Positions 48,734 to 61,108 of a DNA stretch of 64,000 bases are shown here, piece after piece. Source of the DNA: Terana coerulea (taxonomy: Eukaryota > Basidiomycota > Agaricomycetes > Polyporales > Phanerochaetaceae); contig JAKOGH010001085.1 in assembly GCA_024811115.1 (NCBI GenBank), positions 62,001 to 126,000 of the forward strand, read 5' to 3'. A program made the position numbers and the translations under genes. The first letter of the stretch is position 1. Every line of letters begins with the position of its first letter. A model generated the notes under the pieces. It did no database searches. It saw nothing but the letters and a program-made list of their open reading frames with translations, and was not told where the DNA came from.

Positions 48734-50416
48734 CTACAATGCCACCAATCTTAACATCCAGTGAAAGATCTTTGCCCTGCGCAACCAGTACAATAACGCT
48801 ACAACATTAAATACAACAGTGAGCAAATCAAGCAGCAGCAGCTTGCGGCTGCTGTGCAGTCTCAAACCGTTCGTCGTGCCAGCAGCGGCTGAGGCATCCT
48901 GCACGTTCTTCTTCTGAGCAGCAGCAATGACTTCCCGCACACCGGCGAGGCCAGCTTTCCATGCCACCAATCGTTTTTCAAGGAGCTCCCATTGCTCGCG
49001 GCTGAACGCGCGCGCTGAGGCACGGATAACATGGAATGTCTGTGAAGTCTGCGCGAGCTTTCCAGACACCAGACCAGCACGGAGAACTACAGGTTTAGGG
49101 TCAGACAGGATGTATTTGCCGAGTAGCGGTCGAACGTACCGTCGATGACCCATCGCTCTACTTGAGACGACTCAACCTGAAGTGCGTCGGCGATGATAGA
49201 GTAAGGAAGGTCACGGCCGATGTTCTGGAAGGCCAAAGTTGTTAAGCTGAGCAAACGGATTTTGCGCTCAAGCTGCGCCTGGGCCAAATCTACAGCAAGT
49301 GAAAGTTAGATGATATCTGGTAGCGACGGGTAACTGCACTCACTGTACTTCGTCAGGACGTCACCATGGCTAGATACCCAGGTCTTGTATTCAGCCAGGT
49401 TGTCATTGAGGAAAGATCTGGAGCAGGGGGTAAAGGTCGCTGTCGTGAGCGGCGACAACAGCGTCCAGGCGGAACAGTGCGTCGAAGTCAAAGACGGAAG
49501 GTAGTCGTAGTGCTGTAGCGACAGTGTCGAGTGCGGCTTCCTTTGCAGAGGAAGATGGGAGGGATTTGACGTAAGCAAGTTTGTACTGGTAAGACGTTGT
49601 CCTACGATCAACGTTAGCGAGGCATTCTCATCGGACATGTCCAAGACCTACTCGTCGTAAGAAAAGAGATCGACCAAGGTTTTGAGGTAGGAGCTCTTCT
49701 CCTCGTCCGAGATGCTCCACTCAGACAGCCACTTCTCGACTTCAGGAAGAGAAAGGTGGAGCTGCTCAAGGTCATCGTTCGCCGCCGCGGTACGGATGAG
49801 TGCCTCGTTCACCGGAAGACGGAGGCTGTGATGACGAGGAAGGGCGTTGAAGAGGTTTGAAAGGCTAGAATAGCGTGCCAATTAGTTTGTGAAAATTTGT
49901 ATATCAAGAGCACGCACATGCGGTATTTTATCGAGGGCTGCTCACTTGAGGAAGTCACAATCTGAACGAGCTTGAGTATTTGCCCCCTCGTCTCAGGTGC
50001 GTCCAGAGGGTAGAGGTTCAGCACATGCGAGAACAGAAGGTTGAAAAACCCTTCTATCTCTGAGGATTATTGAAGTGATTGAGTGCATGCCGAGTGAAAA
50101 AGACCATAGCTACGCACCTTTCTCTGAGCCCTCTCCGAGACCTTGGACTTTCGAGACAACGTGCTCCAGGACCTTTCTTCTTCGTCCCTCATCTTCTTCC
50201 AGGGGTTTTTGACCCTCTGATGACGAGAGCGCATTTCCGAACTCTTCAAGAAACGCGGCTCTCTCTTCGTCTGAACGGCCTTGAGCCAGATAATTGACAA
50301 GCTCTTTGATCTACAAAGTAGAGTTCGGCCGGTTTTTCAAGTAGAATGGACATGTCACACACCTGATCCCCAAATGTTCCCTCAGCGAAGATGGATATCG
50401 AGTCCGCGACCGACAT
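48734..50416 (-). CDS. eIF3 subunit M (PCI-domain protein)
   Basis: Subunit m of translation initiation factor 3, cytoplasmic, part of the PCI/MPN core that binds the 40S ribosome. It starts MSVADSISIFAEGTFGDQ at 50416. About seven exons give an N-terminal helical-repeat region (RLPVNEALIRTAAANDDLEQ, SLPEVEKWLSEWSISDEEKS) and the PCI domain (KIRLLSLTTLAFQNIGRDLP, YSIIADALQVESSQVERWVI, LVSGKLAQTSQTFHVIRASA, REQWELLEKRLVAWKAGLAG). As read, the frame runs past the expected end to 48734 with a hydrophobic, unlikely tail. One added T in the run at 48864-48866 would give the ending ETAQQPQAAAA and a stop at 48828, as in other eIF3m proteins. Head-to-head with the STIMATE-type gene, 227 bp apart. 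Confidence 0.88.
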
Positions 50417-50643
50417 TTTGTTGGGTATTTTAGAGGATATGAGGGGCGTAGAGAAAGTCTGCTGAACTCAAGATTTGGATCTGAGAGTTCGGCGGGCGCT
50501 ACAAGGTGTCTTAGCGCACGACTCGAGCCACTCTGGCGCTCCATCACTTCACACATCCCCCCACTGCCCGACCGCTCGCCGGCAACTCTGCGACCATATA
50601 CCTTTGGAACTTGTCACTCCTTTAATCCACGACCGTTACGTCC

Positions 50644-52198
50644 ATGCCGTTTCTAGGAGAAGAGGAGATGTTCGATGAGCTCCCGGTTGACCAGCATAGC
50701 TGTCGGCTACTCGGACCCACCGCTCTGGTTCGTCGTTGAAGTGGATGCCATGTCGTCCATCCGTTGAGAGGGTTGCCATTGCAGATAGTACAGGGGGTTA
50801 TGGGTCTACTAGTCATTCTATCTCTCGTATTCAAGCGACAAAGAGAGTCACCCAAGCGACCATGGCGAATATGGTACGTCCACTGAGAGCTATGTTGCGG
50901 CAGTGTTGAGCTTATCGCACTTTGCGCGGGCTTCGCGTTTAGGTCGTTCGACGTGTCTAAACAAGTCATCGGACAAATGTTCGTGCACGGAGTTAATGTG
51001 TTAATATCTGGAGTTGTGGCGCATCTATCCTCGGGAAATGCATGCGTTTTGTATTTTCTTAATATCCTCATCGACACAACCCTCGGTACGCCAGCCCGTT
51101 CTCTGGAAGGACAGCTAACATATTCATACGAGTAACAGGTGTCGCAATAATTTATGTTATCCTTCACGGCACCACCTTCCTTCTGACCGAGAAGTGCCGC
51201 TTCAAAGGATTCCAAACGGGGCAGTATGGCACGCCTCCGTCAATCGGTTACTGGTTCCGCCAACTCTCTGTGTACATCTTTGCACTGTCTATCATGAAGT
51301 TCCTTGTGGTTGCCTTGTTCGCTCTCTGGCCTGGCGTTTTCAAGCTTGGCGAATGGCTACTTACGTTCCTGGGGTCAAGTGACGCTGCCCAAGTGATCTT
51401 GTGCGTGCACACTCAGTTGTCGGATTCAATCATGCTGACCGTTCATACAGCACGATGGGCGTTTTCCCCATCATCATGAATATCCTGCAGTTCTGGCTGA
51501 TCGACTCCATAGTCAAGTCTAGTGCTCACCAAGCTTCGGTAGCGCTCCCATCTGACGCACTTGATCCTGACGAGGAACCCCTCTTCCGAGCTTCTATGGA
51601 CGACGACGATGAAGACGGCGGGCCCCACGACATCGAGAACCCTTCAATTCAGTCTCGTTCCAGGTCAATATCTCAAGACCGTCGGCATTCTCCTGCACCT
51701 GTCGAAACGAAGTCCTCCACCGCGTCATCGGCTACAGCCTCCGCCTCTGGTTCTGTCACCCCGAAGGCTATAGACATAAGCCGAGATGCCCTGACCATGC
51801 ACGCGTATCCCCCCAGTTTGGCTGGTTCCAGCGTGTCGACAAGATCATCCCGAAGCCCTCCGTCCCGCGGAGCTAGCATTTCCCCTCAGCCCAGGCGTTC
51901 GCGACGATCGCCGCCACCGTCATTATCACTCCATCCACGCTCGCCTCAGCCATTCGCCATTAACTCTTCACATTCTCAGCCTGCTTCTGCGCCCGCACGG
52001 CGTAGCCCCCCTCACAAATCAAGTGCCAGCCACGATGAGAAAGAGTGGGCGTCCTGGGACGATGAAGGCGATGATTGGGCAAAACGGGTGGGTGAAGAAG
52101 ATTGGACAGGAAGGAGATTAGAGGCGAAGAAGACGGCGATGCATAATGTGTGGGCAGAGCATGAACGAGATGATTCGGTCCGGATATCGTCGAGATGA
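50644..52198 (+). CDS. STIMATE/TMEM110-family membrane protein
   Basis: Multi-pass ER or vacuolar membrane protein of the STIMATE family. The animal member regulates ER-plasma membrane junctions and calcium entry; in fungi it is known only as a vacuolar membrane protein. Five exons join in frame, starting MPFLGEEEMFDELPVDQHSC. Family motifs include PKRPWRIWSFDVSKQVIGQM, NILIDTTLGVAIIYVILHG and TGQYGTPPSIGYWFRQLSVY. Hydrophobic segments lie in each exon from the second on, including FTMGVFPIIMNILQFWLID. The C-terminal 220 residues are cytosolic-looking, Ser/Pro/Arg-rich with acidic patches, and end in a conserved-looking WDDEGDDWAKRVGEEDW region. About 440 residues. No frame break was seen. 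Confidence 0.85.
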
Positions 52199-53038
52199 CC
52201 CTGTGGTCTGGCGAGGTTTCAGCCCATTCACACATCCCCTCATCCTATCTTTACATCTCTGTATACTTGATCAGTAATATAGCTCCTCAATAGCAATGTA
52301 GACCGACAAACATGAGCTCTAGTCGCCAAGGTCTCGCTGATACCGGTCCATGTAAATATAAGGAACGAAGGACCCCAGGCACTTCTTCTGTGTTATTTAC
52401 TTGTGTACCACGTAGCTCTACCGCGGTCTTGTAATAATGACGAAGATAGTGCGCAAACGGTAAATATCAGTAAAGTGACACCCCAGCTCCGGCTACCGTT
52501 AACATGCTTCCGCTACCCCGGGGCCCGAGCATGGTGGCGTCAAGGCTTCCTAATGTGGCCTGCATCGGGACGCCCACCATTTGCTACAACGTGTAAGCAA
52601 TCCCTTGGCTGTTAGCCAATACTTAGGCTAAATGAGACAGTTTACGATGTTTATATTCTCCAACAATTTACTGATGAATGATGCATTACTGCTTGGTCCA
52701 GCTTTACATGAGAGCGGAACGGTGTCCAGGATCCTCATTTCACGCGCTGTCAACCGGGGCTGTAGACTGTAGTACGGTCTCAAAGTTCTCCAATGTACTA
52801 TGTGATAGGATACAGTAGGATCCTGCTGACCTCAAGATCCAGTTCCTTTACCTAAAGCTTTCACCAACTAATGGTTGGCCGTCGACTGTGTTGCAGGGAC
52901 TCGTCACGAGACATGTGTTTTCCATATCGAGGGTGGTCATGCAAGTGCTGTGGAATGCTCGAGCGCTTCATATAGCCACCCCTTGAACCCCTCCGCCTAA
53001 CATCTACCTACCATCTACTTACTTGATTCGCTTCCACC
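52199..53038. other. Intergenic region upstream of PP1 inhibitor-2
   Basis: About 840 bp hold the 3' end of the STIMATE-type gene and the promoter of the next gene. No reading frame or structure of interest was seen. The 50 bp before the ATG at 53039 are CT-rich (ACCTACCATCTACTTACTTG), typical of fungal leaders. Confidence 0.5.
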
Positions 53039-53993
53039 ATGTCTGCAGCACAAGTTGAAGAGCAACAGTCCCCTCAGTACCACCACCCGTCTATGTCGCG
53101 TCAGAATTCCAGACCCAAGGGGATTCTGAAGAACGCACCACCTACGCAAGGCTCAGCGCAACAACAGTGCGTGATGCTTGCGTACATGCGTGATTGGTCT
53201 GTCCTGACTTCTACAGTAGCTTGCAGTGGGACGAAGAGAATCTGGCTATCACTGAAGCGCAGAAAGACAGCCAGATGAAGATCACAGAACCCAAGACCCC
53301 TTACGTACGGTACGACGCGGAGACCGACACGATCGAGGGTGGTGCGTAAACCATTTCGGACTCTATTGCATGCTATATATTGACGGTATGATGGCAGACA
53401 TACCTATCTTTGAACTTGGCGGAGGCATGTCCAGTCCAGCAGCGACCTCTACTCGATCGTTCTCCCCCACAAGTGTGGCTGCAACAGATGGAGACTCGGA
53501 GCCTCCATCGCGCCGGACGTCGTTCTCGAGCAATGGCAGAACATCATCAGCTGGTCGTCCTGGCAGCAGGAGCTCCAGCCGCAGCACATCCTTCAATCTG
53601 TCGCACGAGGCTCGGGAGGTACTCCGTCTCGACGGCCGTCAACCTGGAGACGAGATAGAAGTTGACGAGGAGATGGATGAAGAGAGTAAGTAGTCGCTTC
53701 TTATCCGCAATGCGCATAGCTGAATTTTGTTTGGTAGCTGCAGCCAAGCATGCGGCCTTTGTACGGGCAAGAGGTCGTCACTATTCTAACGAGGCAGAGG
53801 CTATGAAGGTGTGTGCCCAAGTGCCTAAGGGTGTTCGCAAGCTAATCAAATAATGCAGCGAGCGAGGAGACTTATCGATGAGGAGGAGGATGAAGGCGCC
53901 GCATCTGTGGATAACACCGACAAGGACTCAGAAGACATCTCCATGGATGACGATGTTTCCGTGCATGTCAACGGCGTTGAGCACGCGAAGTGA
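53039..53993 (+). CDS. Protein phosphatase 1 inhibitor-2 (IPP-2/Glc8-like)
   Basis: Small disordered regulator that binds and inhibits or chaperones the PP1 catalytic subunit. Five exons join in frame. The three PP1-docking elements are present: RPKGILKN near the N-terminus, [12 protein letters not shown] in exon 2, and [21 protein letters not shown] in exons 4-5, where the HYNE motif of homologues reads HYSNEAE. The loop between holds a Ser-rich stretch that in homologues contains GSK3/CK2 sites. An acidic C-terminus ([20 protein letters not shown]) closes it. The start [18 protein letters not shown] is preceded by a CT-rich leader. Length is about 210 residues, normal for the family. Confidence 0.9.
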
Positions 53994-54404
53994 CCTTGTC
54001 GCAGAGGCTTTCCCATCACTACGCTCTATCACACGATATTGGACCGTTGTCCGTTAGGCTTGTCATTTCTTCGTGGATACCATTCGTTCTGTTATTCCCC
54101 GCTACCTAGCAATTTTGCTGTGTGTACCACACATGTATCAAATCTAATTTGCTGGCAGGTTGCAGCAGTACTGTAAGTGTGCTGAGGTGCTCGCCCCTTG
54201 CGGTTTTTGTAGAGTGCGGCATACGTGCTGCGCCAGTTTAACGCTCATAGCCACGTGGCCCACATTAACGCGACTTTGACTCGGACGCGACGGTACAGAT
54301 CGAAAAAGTAGATCTCCAAAAATTTTGTTCCTACTATCCTCCCCGCAAGACCGTCCTTGGGTTTACTCGCCAAGCGTCGCCTTCAGACTCGTACTGCTCA
54401 CGAA

Positions 54405-55935
54405 ATGGCCACAGATAATACCGGCAAAGGTGTCCTTTTGAAAGCGGACCCAATCGCCAGTGGGTTTCGCGAGGAGATAAAGACCGCCATTGGCAAGAGC
54501 CTGCGTGCCCCCAAACTCGTGGGCATTCTGGCGACATCGGCGGCTCCGAGCAAGTTCTATGCCGATTTCACGAAGAAGCAGTGCGACGAGCTTGGTGTTG
54601 AGTTCGTCCTCAAGAAGACTGGAGCTGCGGTTGATGCAGCACTGGCGGAAGGCGAAGGCGTAGAGGAGGCCATTATTGAGGCTAACAATGATGAGAGTGT
54701 GGATGGAATAATGGTGCGCTCCCAGACACGATCTCCACGACTTCAGTGTAACAATCATGTCTGCCTTTGTCAATGAAAGGTCTACTATCCAATCTTCGGA
54801 GTGCAGCAGGTTTGTGACTTGCCTCGCGCGAATCCAATGTGTTCAGCTGAAGATGCGGCCGTAGGATCATTATCTGCAGCAAGTAAGTGTGCTAGACTTG
54901 GTGGGAAATTTTGTCCATTGAATTTATTGGCCATGTTAGGTTGTCTCGCCGTTGAAGGATGTCGAGGGCTTGCACTTCAAGTTCCACTACAATCTGTATC
55001 ATAAGTGCGCCTAACTGAGTTTCCAGAAAATATGGAATGTCTTAATCATTTTTAGTATTCGCTACCTCAAGCCCGAATCCCTTCTATCCTCCATCACACC
55101 GAATGAGCCAACGCCGACGGTGGTGAACGACACTGCACCTGAGGGCTACGTCAAGTCTGTTTTGCCCTGTACGCCGCTCGCGATCGTGAAATCATTGGAG
55201 CACGTCGGCGTGTACAACAATCTGCTTCCTTACGGCGACCGTGCGTACGGCAAGACTATCACCGTCATCAACAGGTGAGTACTGCATCCACAGGGCTGTG
55301 TGTGATCTAAGCAACCCTGCACAGGTCAGAAGTCGTCGGCCGTCCTTTGGCCGCGCTCCTGGCGAATGACGGCGCCCGAGTATTTTCGGTAGACATTGGC
55401 TCCATTCAGGTAAGCACTATTGCCCTGCCAGGCTGCCGAGGGCCGATGCTCATTGCAGTGCCCGCAGGAATATACCAAACGCCCTCGTCAATCTTTCGAA
55501 AATGAAGTGACCTCCCGGTACCACCCAAGGCATGTAGTCCACTCATGTCCGATGTCCCTGCAGGAATGCCTCGCTGTCTCCGACGTGGTCGTCTCGGCCG
55601 TCCCAAGCGCCTCGTACAAGGTCAAGTCCGAGTGGCTCAAGGACGGCTGCATCTGTCTGAACGTCGCTGCGGACAAGAATTTTGAGAAGGACGTGCGGGA
55701 GAAGGTCAGTCGTGCTTACGCCGAACGCCCCTGCGAAACGAAGTTGCTGACGAGTTGTCTCGGCCTACAGGCCTCGTTGTATTTGCCCACCATTGGGAAG
55801 GTGACTATCATGATGCTTTTGCGTAACCTGTAAGTGTCTGCCGAATGCGCCGCGTTCCAGATGCTGACTGTTTCCTGGCACAGGATGCGTCTCCGGTCAT
55901 ACCGTGACGTCCAAAACGCCTCTCAGTCAGCATGA
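54405..55935 (+). CDS. MTD1: NAD-dependent methylenetetrahydrofolate dehydrogenase (MTD1)
   Basis: Monofunctional cytosolic enzyme oxidising 5,10-methylene-THF with NAD+, feeding one-carbon units to purine synthesis. It starts MATDNTGKGVLLKADPIASG; an in-frame Met at 54357 is less likely. Catalytic-domain motifs: AAPSKFYADFTKKQCDELGV, DGIM followed by VYYPIFGVQQ and DHYLQQ, which is one of two very small exons, then VVSPLKDVEGLHFKFHYNLY. The NAD-binding domain has LPCTPLAIVKSLEHVGVY, TVINRSEVVGRPLAALLAND, ARVFSVDIGSIQE, SDVVVSAVPSASYKV and CICLNVAADKNF, and the end GKVTIMMLLRNLMRL. Nine exons join in frame. It groups with yeast Mtd1 rather than the trifunctional C1-THF synthase, which is far longer. 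Confidence 0.92.
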
Positions 55936-56208
55936 TGTGTCGGTCGGCTCGAATCCGCAATAGCCTCCAGAGTGCTATGCGTGTTTGTGCATTCATTAGA
56001 GAGCGTGAGTAGACGAACGACAGGACGGCCCGAGAATTCTTGTATTACACCTAGGAGGCTGAAATAGACAGCATTGAGATAGGAAACCAATGAGCGACTA
56101 ATGGATGCGAGTGATATGTATATGGGAAAATAAACTACGGGGATGTGATGCGACGCAGATTACTAAAGCCAGACGAGGACATGAATTCCATGAGACGATA
56201 TTAGGAGT

Positions 56209-57173
56209 TTATTCGAACTGAGCTTCGGTAATTTTGATTGGTGGGACATTGTCGTCGAGCAAGGTCGGGGTGCTAGAGCCTGAGCGGGGAAAGTGGGCTG
56301 ATACCGGCGTGGACATGCCCGATGGCTCTTCAGGGACCATGAAACGCACACGTTGGCGATGGAGCTATCGGAATCAGTAAGGGTTTATACGCAAGACAGA
56401 AGCGGAATAGGCGAGAATCAAGACGCCTGTCCATACCTGAGGAAGTTTGGGGAGCAGGACGAATAGCAGCGCCGAGAGGTTGAAAGCAAAAACCCAAGGG
56501 TTGTAGTTGGTGTAGTGTGTCGATGCGAGGAACCTGGCATCGAGTCAAAGTTTGTCCACCAAAATATCCCGCATGAAGTCACGTACAGTGCCAAAGGAAC
56601 GCAGAACAGCCATTTCTTCGCAGGTGTATAGTGCGCTCCTTCGTCAATTTGTTCCCAAAGAGTGAGATCGTCATATGCCCCTCCATGAAGGTCCGACTGG
56701 AATGGTATGCCAGTGACATAGTGGAACATCAAGTATGTCAACTAATGGGAGTTTGTTAATGACTCGAACTGGGGTAACACGTATGGACGCGACATACTGC
56801 AAGGTAGATTAGGTTGACCAGCGTCCAGCTCAGTTCCTGAGTCATTCCTGGGATTGTGTCAATGATTATCTTCCCAAGTATGATGAGTACTGGGTGTATG
56901 AGCCAGGCACCTGTGGTAGTCACGACACTGAGTAACGATCTGCGCGGTAAGTCTTATGTACTCGCCCTTGCGGTTGACCCATTCTGCATTCATGTTGCCA
57001 TACATGCTCTGGTCGAGTCCTTCTTCTTGGTCTTCCTCACCGACGGTCTCCACCTTAACGATGCTGCTGCTTCTCGCTCGCCCCACGCGAACTTTGAGCT
57101 CGGAGTGCGTTGGCGAGGTCGAGATGGAGATGTTTGGCACGCCAAGCGTAGGCGAAGACAGTAAGCCACTCAT
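56209..57173 (-). CDS. ORM/ORMDL-family regulator of sphingolipid synthesis
   Basis: ER membrane protein that binds and restrains serine palmitoyltransferase. Five exons; it starts MSGLLSSPTLGVPNISISTS. Family motifs: MNAEWVNRKG joined to AWLIHPVLIILGKIIIDTIP, QELSWTLVNLIYLALTYLMF, HYVTGIPFQSDLHGGAYDDL, TLWEQIDEGAHYTPAKKWLF and FLASTHYTNYNPWVFAFNLS. Four hydrophobic segments are as expected, and the Ser-rich N-terminus matches the phosphorylated region of yeast Orm1/2. The first intron (56965-56911) has a GC donor (AAGG then GCGAGT) and CACAG acceptor; the nearby GT would break the frame. The C-terminus has an extra 50-residue Ser/Pro tail ending ITEAQFE. Head-to-head with the Virilizer-type gene, 239 bp apart. 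Confidence 0.92.
56911..56965 (-). other. GC-AG intron in the ORM gene
   Basis: The donor reads GCGAGT after exon end AAGG, and the acceptor is CACAG. Splicing there gives NRKG followed by AWLIHP, exactly the conserved ORM sequence. The only nearby GT (two codons on) would shift the frame. GC-AG introns make up about one percent of fungal introns. Confidence 0.75.
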
Positions 57174-57412
57174 ACTGGGGTAGGAATGCAGAAAAAGGTG
57201 AGTGGCGAAGAGTGAAGGTGCGCAAGAAGGTGGAGGTTATGATTAGAGTCTGGCAGGGTCGAGCGCAGCTGAGCGTAGACGCTCACACCTCAATCCACGA
57301 CACCCTTCAGCCGGGACCGCATCCGCGGCCGAGACCCCTTACTCTCACCGAAACACAGGAGTTACATGCCTCCACGCTGCTTGAGGTAGCGCAGACAACG
57401 TTCTCGGGCAAG

Positions 57413-60400
57413 ATGCTGCTGCAGTGGTGTACGCTTGAACCGACGGGACCATCGAACTTGGCTGCAATCCGGTTCGCATCTCCTGTTCGCATACAATCCA
57501 TTTCAATATTTCCAACAGACTACCAGCCATTTGCGCAGGACTCGAGCATAGTCAGGTGTGGTAGGAAACCATTGCTATGTAAATGCTCTACTTATAACGC
57601 ATGTGAAGTCGAACAGAGCCGGAAGCGTTCTTCCTCGAGCTCTACTTCAACGCGCAGCCTGTGGCTCATTCGAATTCCAAAGAGAAGCCAAAACCCAGCA
57701 ATGTCTTGATACCCACCATTTTGCCCTATGCTGGTGGGCGTATTGACTTCACTGTGGATATGAGCTCTGAGGTGCACGACCAATTTGTTCATTACTACAC
57801 CTTCTTGCTGAACACTTTCAAAGCTCTCAACGCGTCTCATGATCCTAAAGGGCGCGTTCACATGCGTGTCCATGGCCATATATGGGGATCTCGTGAACGA
57901 AATGCCGCCGCCTAGGACGACATATGAACCGCGGTCATTACCCACTCTTGACCCGATACCCTTGTCTGCAGCTCTTGACCCAGCCAACAGTCGTGACCCG
58001 ACGAGACTTGCCCGTCAGTTGCTGGATCTCATACCCGAGACGCCGTCACTTCCCCTGGTTGTTCGTTTGATGTTTTGCCTGAAGCCAGCTAACGAGGATT
58101 GGGATCTTCCCGACTTCCCTTACCTATTTGCCGACCTCGAAGAACTTACCGACGAAGCTGAAATTGAGGACGCGTTCAAGCTCATTTCACGATCAGTATC
58201 TGATGACACGTCTCCGGAGGATATGATTAAATTTGCGGAGACGGTCGCCGGCGCAATAGGCTCACCAGTAAGCAATCTCGTAGACGGGTGTATGCGCGTC
58301 TCACATAACGTTTGAGTAGAGCGAGTCACAGTCACAGTATGTTGCTGGCCTTCTGGTTCATACAGCTTGCCAGAGGCCTGAACTGGCCAGGGCTGTACTT
58401 GTACGTGCACACTCCTTGCTCTCTCAGCCATTATTCATCAGGGTTTACAGGAGCACCTGGACGTGAGCTATATATTCGCCCCGTCGACATTAGATGAGGA
58501 CATTCTTGAGTCGCTGCGGGAAGCTGTGTCTAGCCCCGATGTTGCACAGAAACTAAACGACCCAAACTTCAAAGATAACGTCATCTCTGTGGCAAGAAAC
58601 GCTAGTGTCGACCGTCGCACACGGACTGCAGCTGAGAAACTGCTATCGCGCATTGACGGTATGGCTGTCCTCGAGGACGCCATAACAAATACGCAGGGAG
58701 ACTTTGTGGGCGCTGCGAATGTCCTAAAGGACATTGCCCGCCAGGAAATGCCCTTTGGTATACTGCTTGGATCCTTGGTGACGCATCAAGACTTAGTGGA
58801 CAAGCTAGCGGAGAACCCTACCTCGTTGCAGAATCCTCCGTCACTGTTCACCAATGGCGATGCTGAAATTTCGCATGACGATTTCATTGCGTTCTTGAGG
58901 GCATTCATCGGCGTATCGTGCTTGTTGGTTGTCTATGCCTGGGCCGACAGCTTACCGGATGTGCGTTGTCGACAACGCGCGTTAGGGATCATCCGGCTAT
59001 GGCAAGGCGTGCAGGGTTATCGCGAGGTGCGTGTATTCCATTTACGTGGAGTGGAGGGTGACCCTGACTCCTCTCAGATTCTCAACCATCTTCTCCTCTT
59101 GAGGCAGATGGTTTTCCGCTTGGGTTGCATGATGGACATTGACTATCCTACCAATGCAGCCGTCGACGCGGAGACTGTCCTACTCGAGCTTGCCAAAGAT
59201 CCTCAGGCTATCCTCCGTCCTGTCTTGACAGATCAAATTCTTTCGTTGAATAGACAACCACACTGCGTCATAACCCAAGATGACGAGGAGTCCATGCAGA
59301 AGGCCGCCAACATCGCGGACGGCGGGCTTTTCAGCGCAATGGACATCATGCTACAGCCGGTGGAGCAGCCTCCGACATTCAGATACTTGCGCTCCCTTCG
59401 TGTCGCCCTAGCCGTTGTGGACGAAGAACTGAAGGAAAGGGACGAGTCCGAAGTCTTAGACGATTTTTGGAAGGAAGGTTCATGTAGCCTGCAGACATGT
59501 CTTGTCGACCTGTTCATGGGATTAAGCGACGTGGTCGCTGATCACTTCTCCGTACGACCCCCTCCAGCCCTCAAAGCCGACGTATTGGCGAACGTATTTC
59601 AAGCAATTAGCGAAACTCTCGGGATGCTCATACGTCTTGCTCACACCTATCCGCTACCGACGCGTGCACTCCGTGCCCTTATTGCCGCTGCGGCCGATGT
59701 CTTCGTTTGCACCGACATTGCAGACATCTTGTTCACGCAGACCAGCGAGGCCTGCATCGCGGCCCAGGATGTCAGGCAGCACTGCGTTGCAGCCGCTCGC
59801 TCTCTCGCCCAGATATCGGAAGTACCACCGGGGGGCAAGTCGAATGCACAGGTCGTGTTGCGCACCCTCCTCGAGCATGGCCTGCAAAGTGGCCCACATG
59901 AACCGGCCCACCACCTTCTGCAGGTGTTCTGCCTCGTTGACTACCTGCTCCCTACACCTGTCAGTGACGACGTGACGATTCATTGGGGCCAACGCGTGTT
60001 GCCCAATGTGTCGAAGGAGCTTTGGGCATTTTGCCGCGCCTTGGATACGGAGAACAAGGCGCACTTCGTCCGAAGGCTCGTCGCTCTCGATGGAGGAGTC
60101 GTCGGGATTGGTGACTGGATCATCCTGGAAGAACTCAAGGATCTCTCACGCTGCCTTCGAGGTCTTCAAGAATCGGGAGCACATCCACATCTACAGCTCA
60201 TGGGACAATGCCAAGTCTCTTTGTCTTTGCGTTTCCTGCAGGACCTCATGACAGGCTCGTCCAGCGAAAAGCCTTGGGCGGTCAGCAGCCTCGCTACCAA
60301 CACGGAGCTGGCGCAGATGCTCGCTAGCTGCCTCCAGCTAGCCCTAGCCATAAATGTGGTGTCCCCGCATTTGACCAAGATCTTGCATATTCTTGCCTCG

Positions 60401-61108
60401 GAGTCTACGACCCTTCAAGACTCGCTGAAGCTTCCTCTAGGATTGGCCATTCTGCGAACGGCTCAAGGTTCGAACGCATCGACCTCGGAGATCACCACAT
60501 CCATATACCTGGCGCTCTCTGTCCTGCTCGTTTGCCCGAGCTATCGAGTGCTAGCCAATCACGTTTCTGTTGAAATCAGCAACTTGTTACAATCGCTGAA
60601 GGCTACGTCGAACGTGATCACCGGGGATCTGCCAGCGGCCCTCGTCGATCTACTAGAGTGGTTTGTCGGGACCGATGATCCTACCCTAATGGGCGTCGAC
60701 CGGGCTTCGTTCGATGAGCTGTCTGGGCAACTCACTTCCTCCTTGGACGCGGAGAAAGAAGATACTTTGACTCGACTCGAAAAGTCTCTTCGTTTCAGCG
60801 AGGATTCCCACTTGGTCAATGCGCCCATCCCGTTACCCGATACCATTGAGCTCAGCATCGCAGATCTCGAAGCTCTGCTCCAGGAGAAGACTGTCGTACC
60901 ATCGACGCCACAGCGGAAAGCCCTCAGTCAGGATGTTCTCAGCCTTATCACCATCTCTCCTCCCACCGCGATCATCCGCTCGCCGGCTGCTACAGGCCTC
61001 ACCAAAACCTACGCTAATAACGACTTCCGTCAGCTGCGCCAGGCCCCGTCCGCGCGGCAGAACACAAGCAGGCTCCCGAGCATGCATGTGGATGTAGGTA
61101 GCAATTAA
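57413..61108 (+). CDS. Virilizer N-terminal-domain protein (m6A writer complex component)
   Basis: Likely homologue of Virilizer/VIRMA, the large scaffold of the METTL3-METTL14 mRNA m6A writer complex in the nucleus. The Virilizer N-terminal beta-sandwich is visible: MLLQWCTLEPTGPSNLAAIR, FASPVRIQSISIFPTDYQPF, EPEAFFLELYFNAQPV, GGRIDFTVDMSSE and, after an intron, LSTRLMILKGAFTCVSMAIY. A long helical-repeat region of about 900 residues follows (for example LADEHLDVSYIFAPSTLDED-like helices), without other named domains. Met 57413 is preferred over the in-frame Met at 57212, because homology begins there. Six exons join in frame with no breaks (introns near 57556, 57772, 58270, 58402, 59030). 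About 1,100 residues, shorter than animal VIRMA (about 1,800). Confidence 0.72.
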
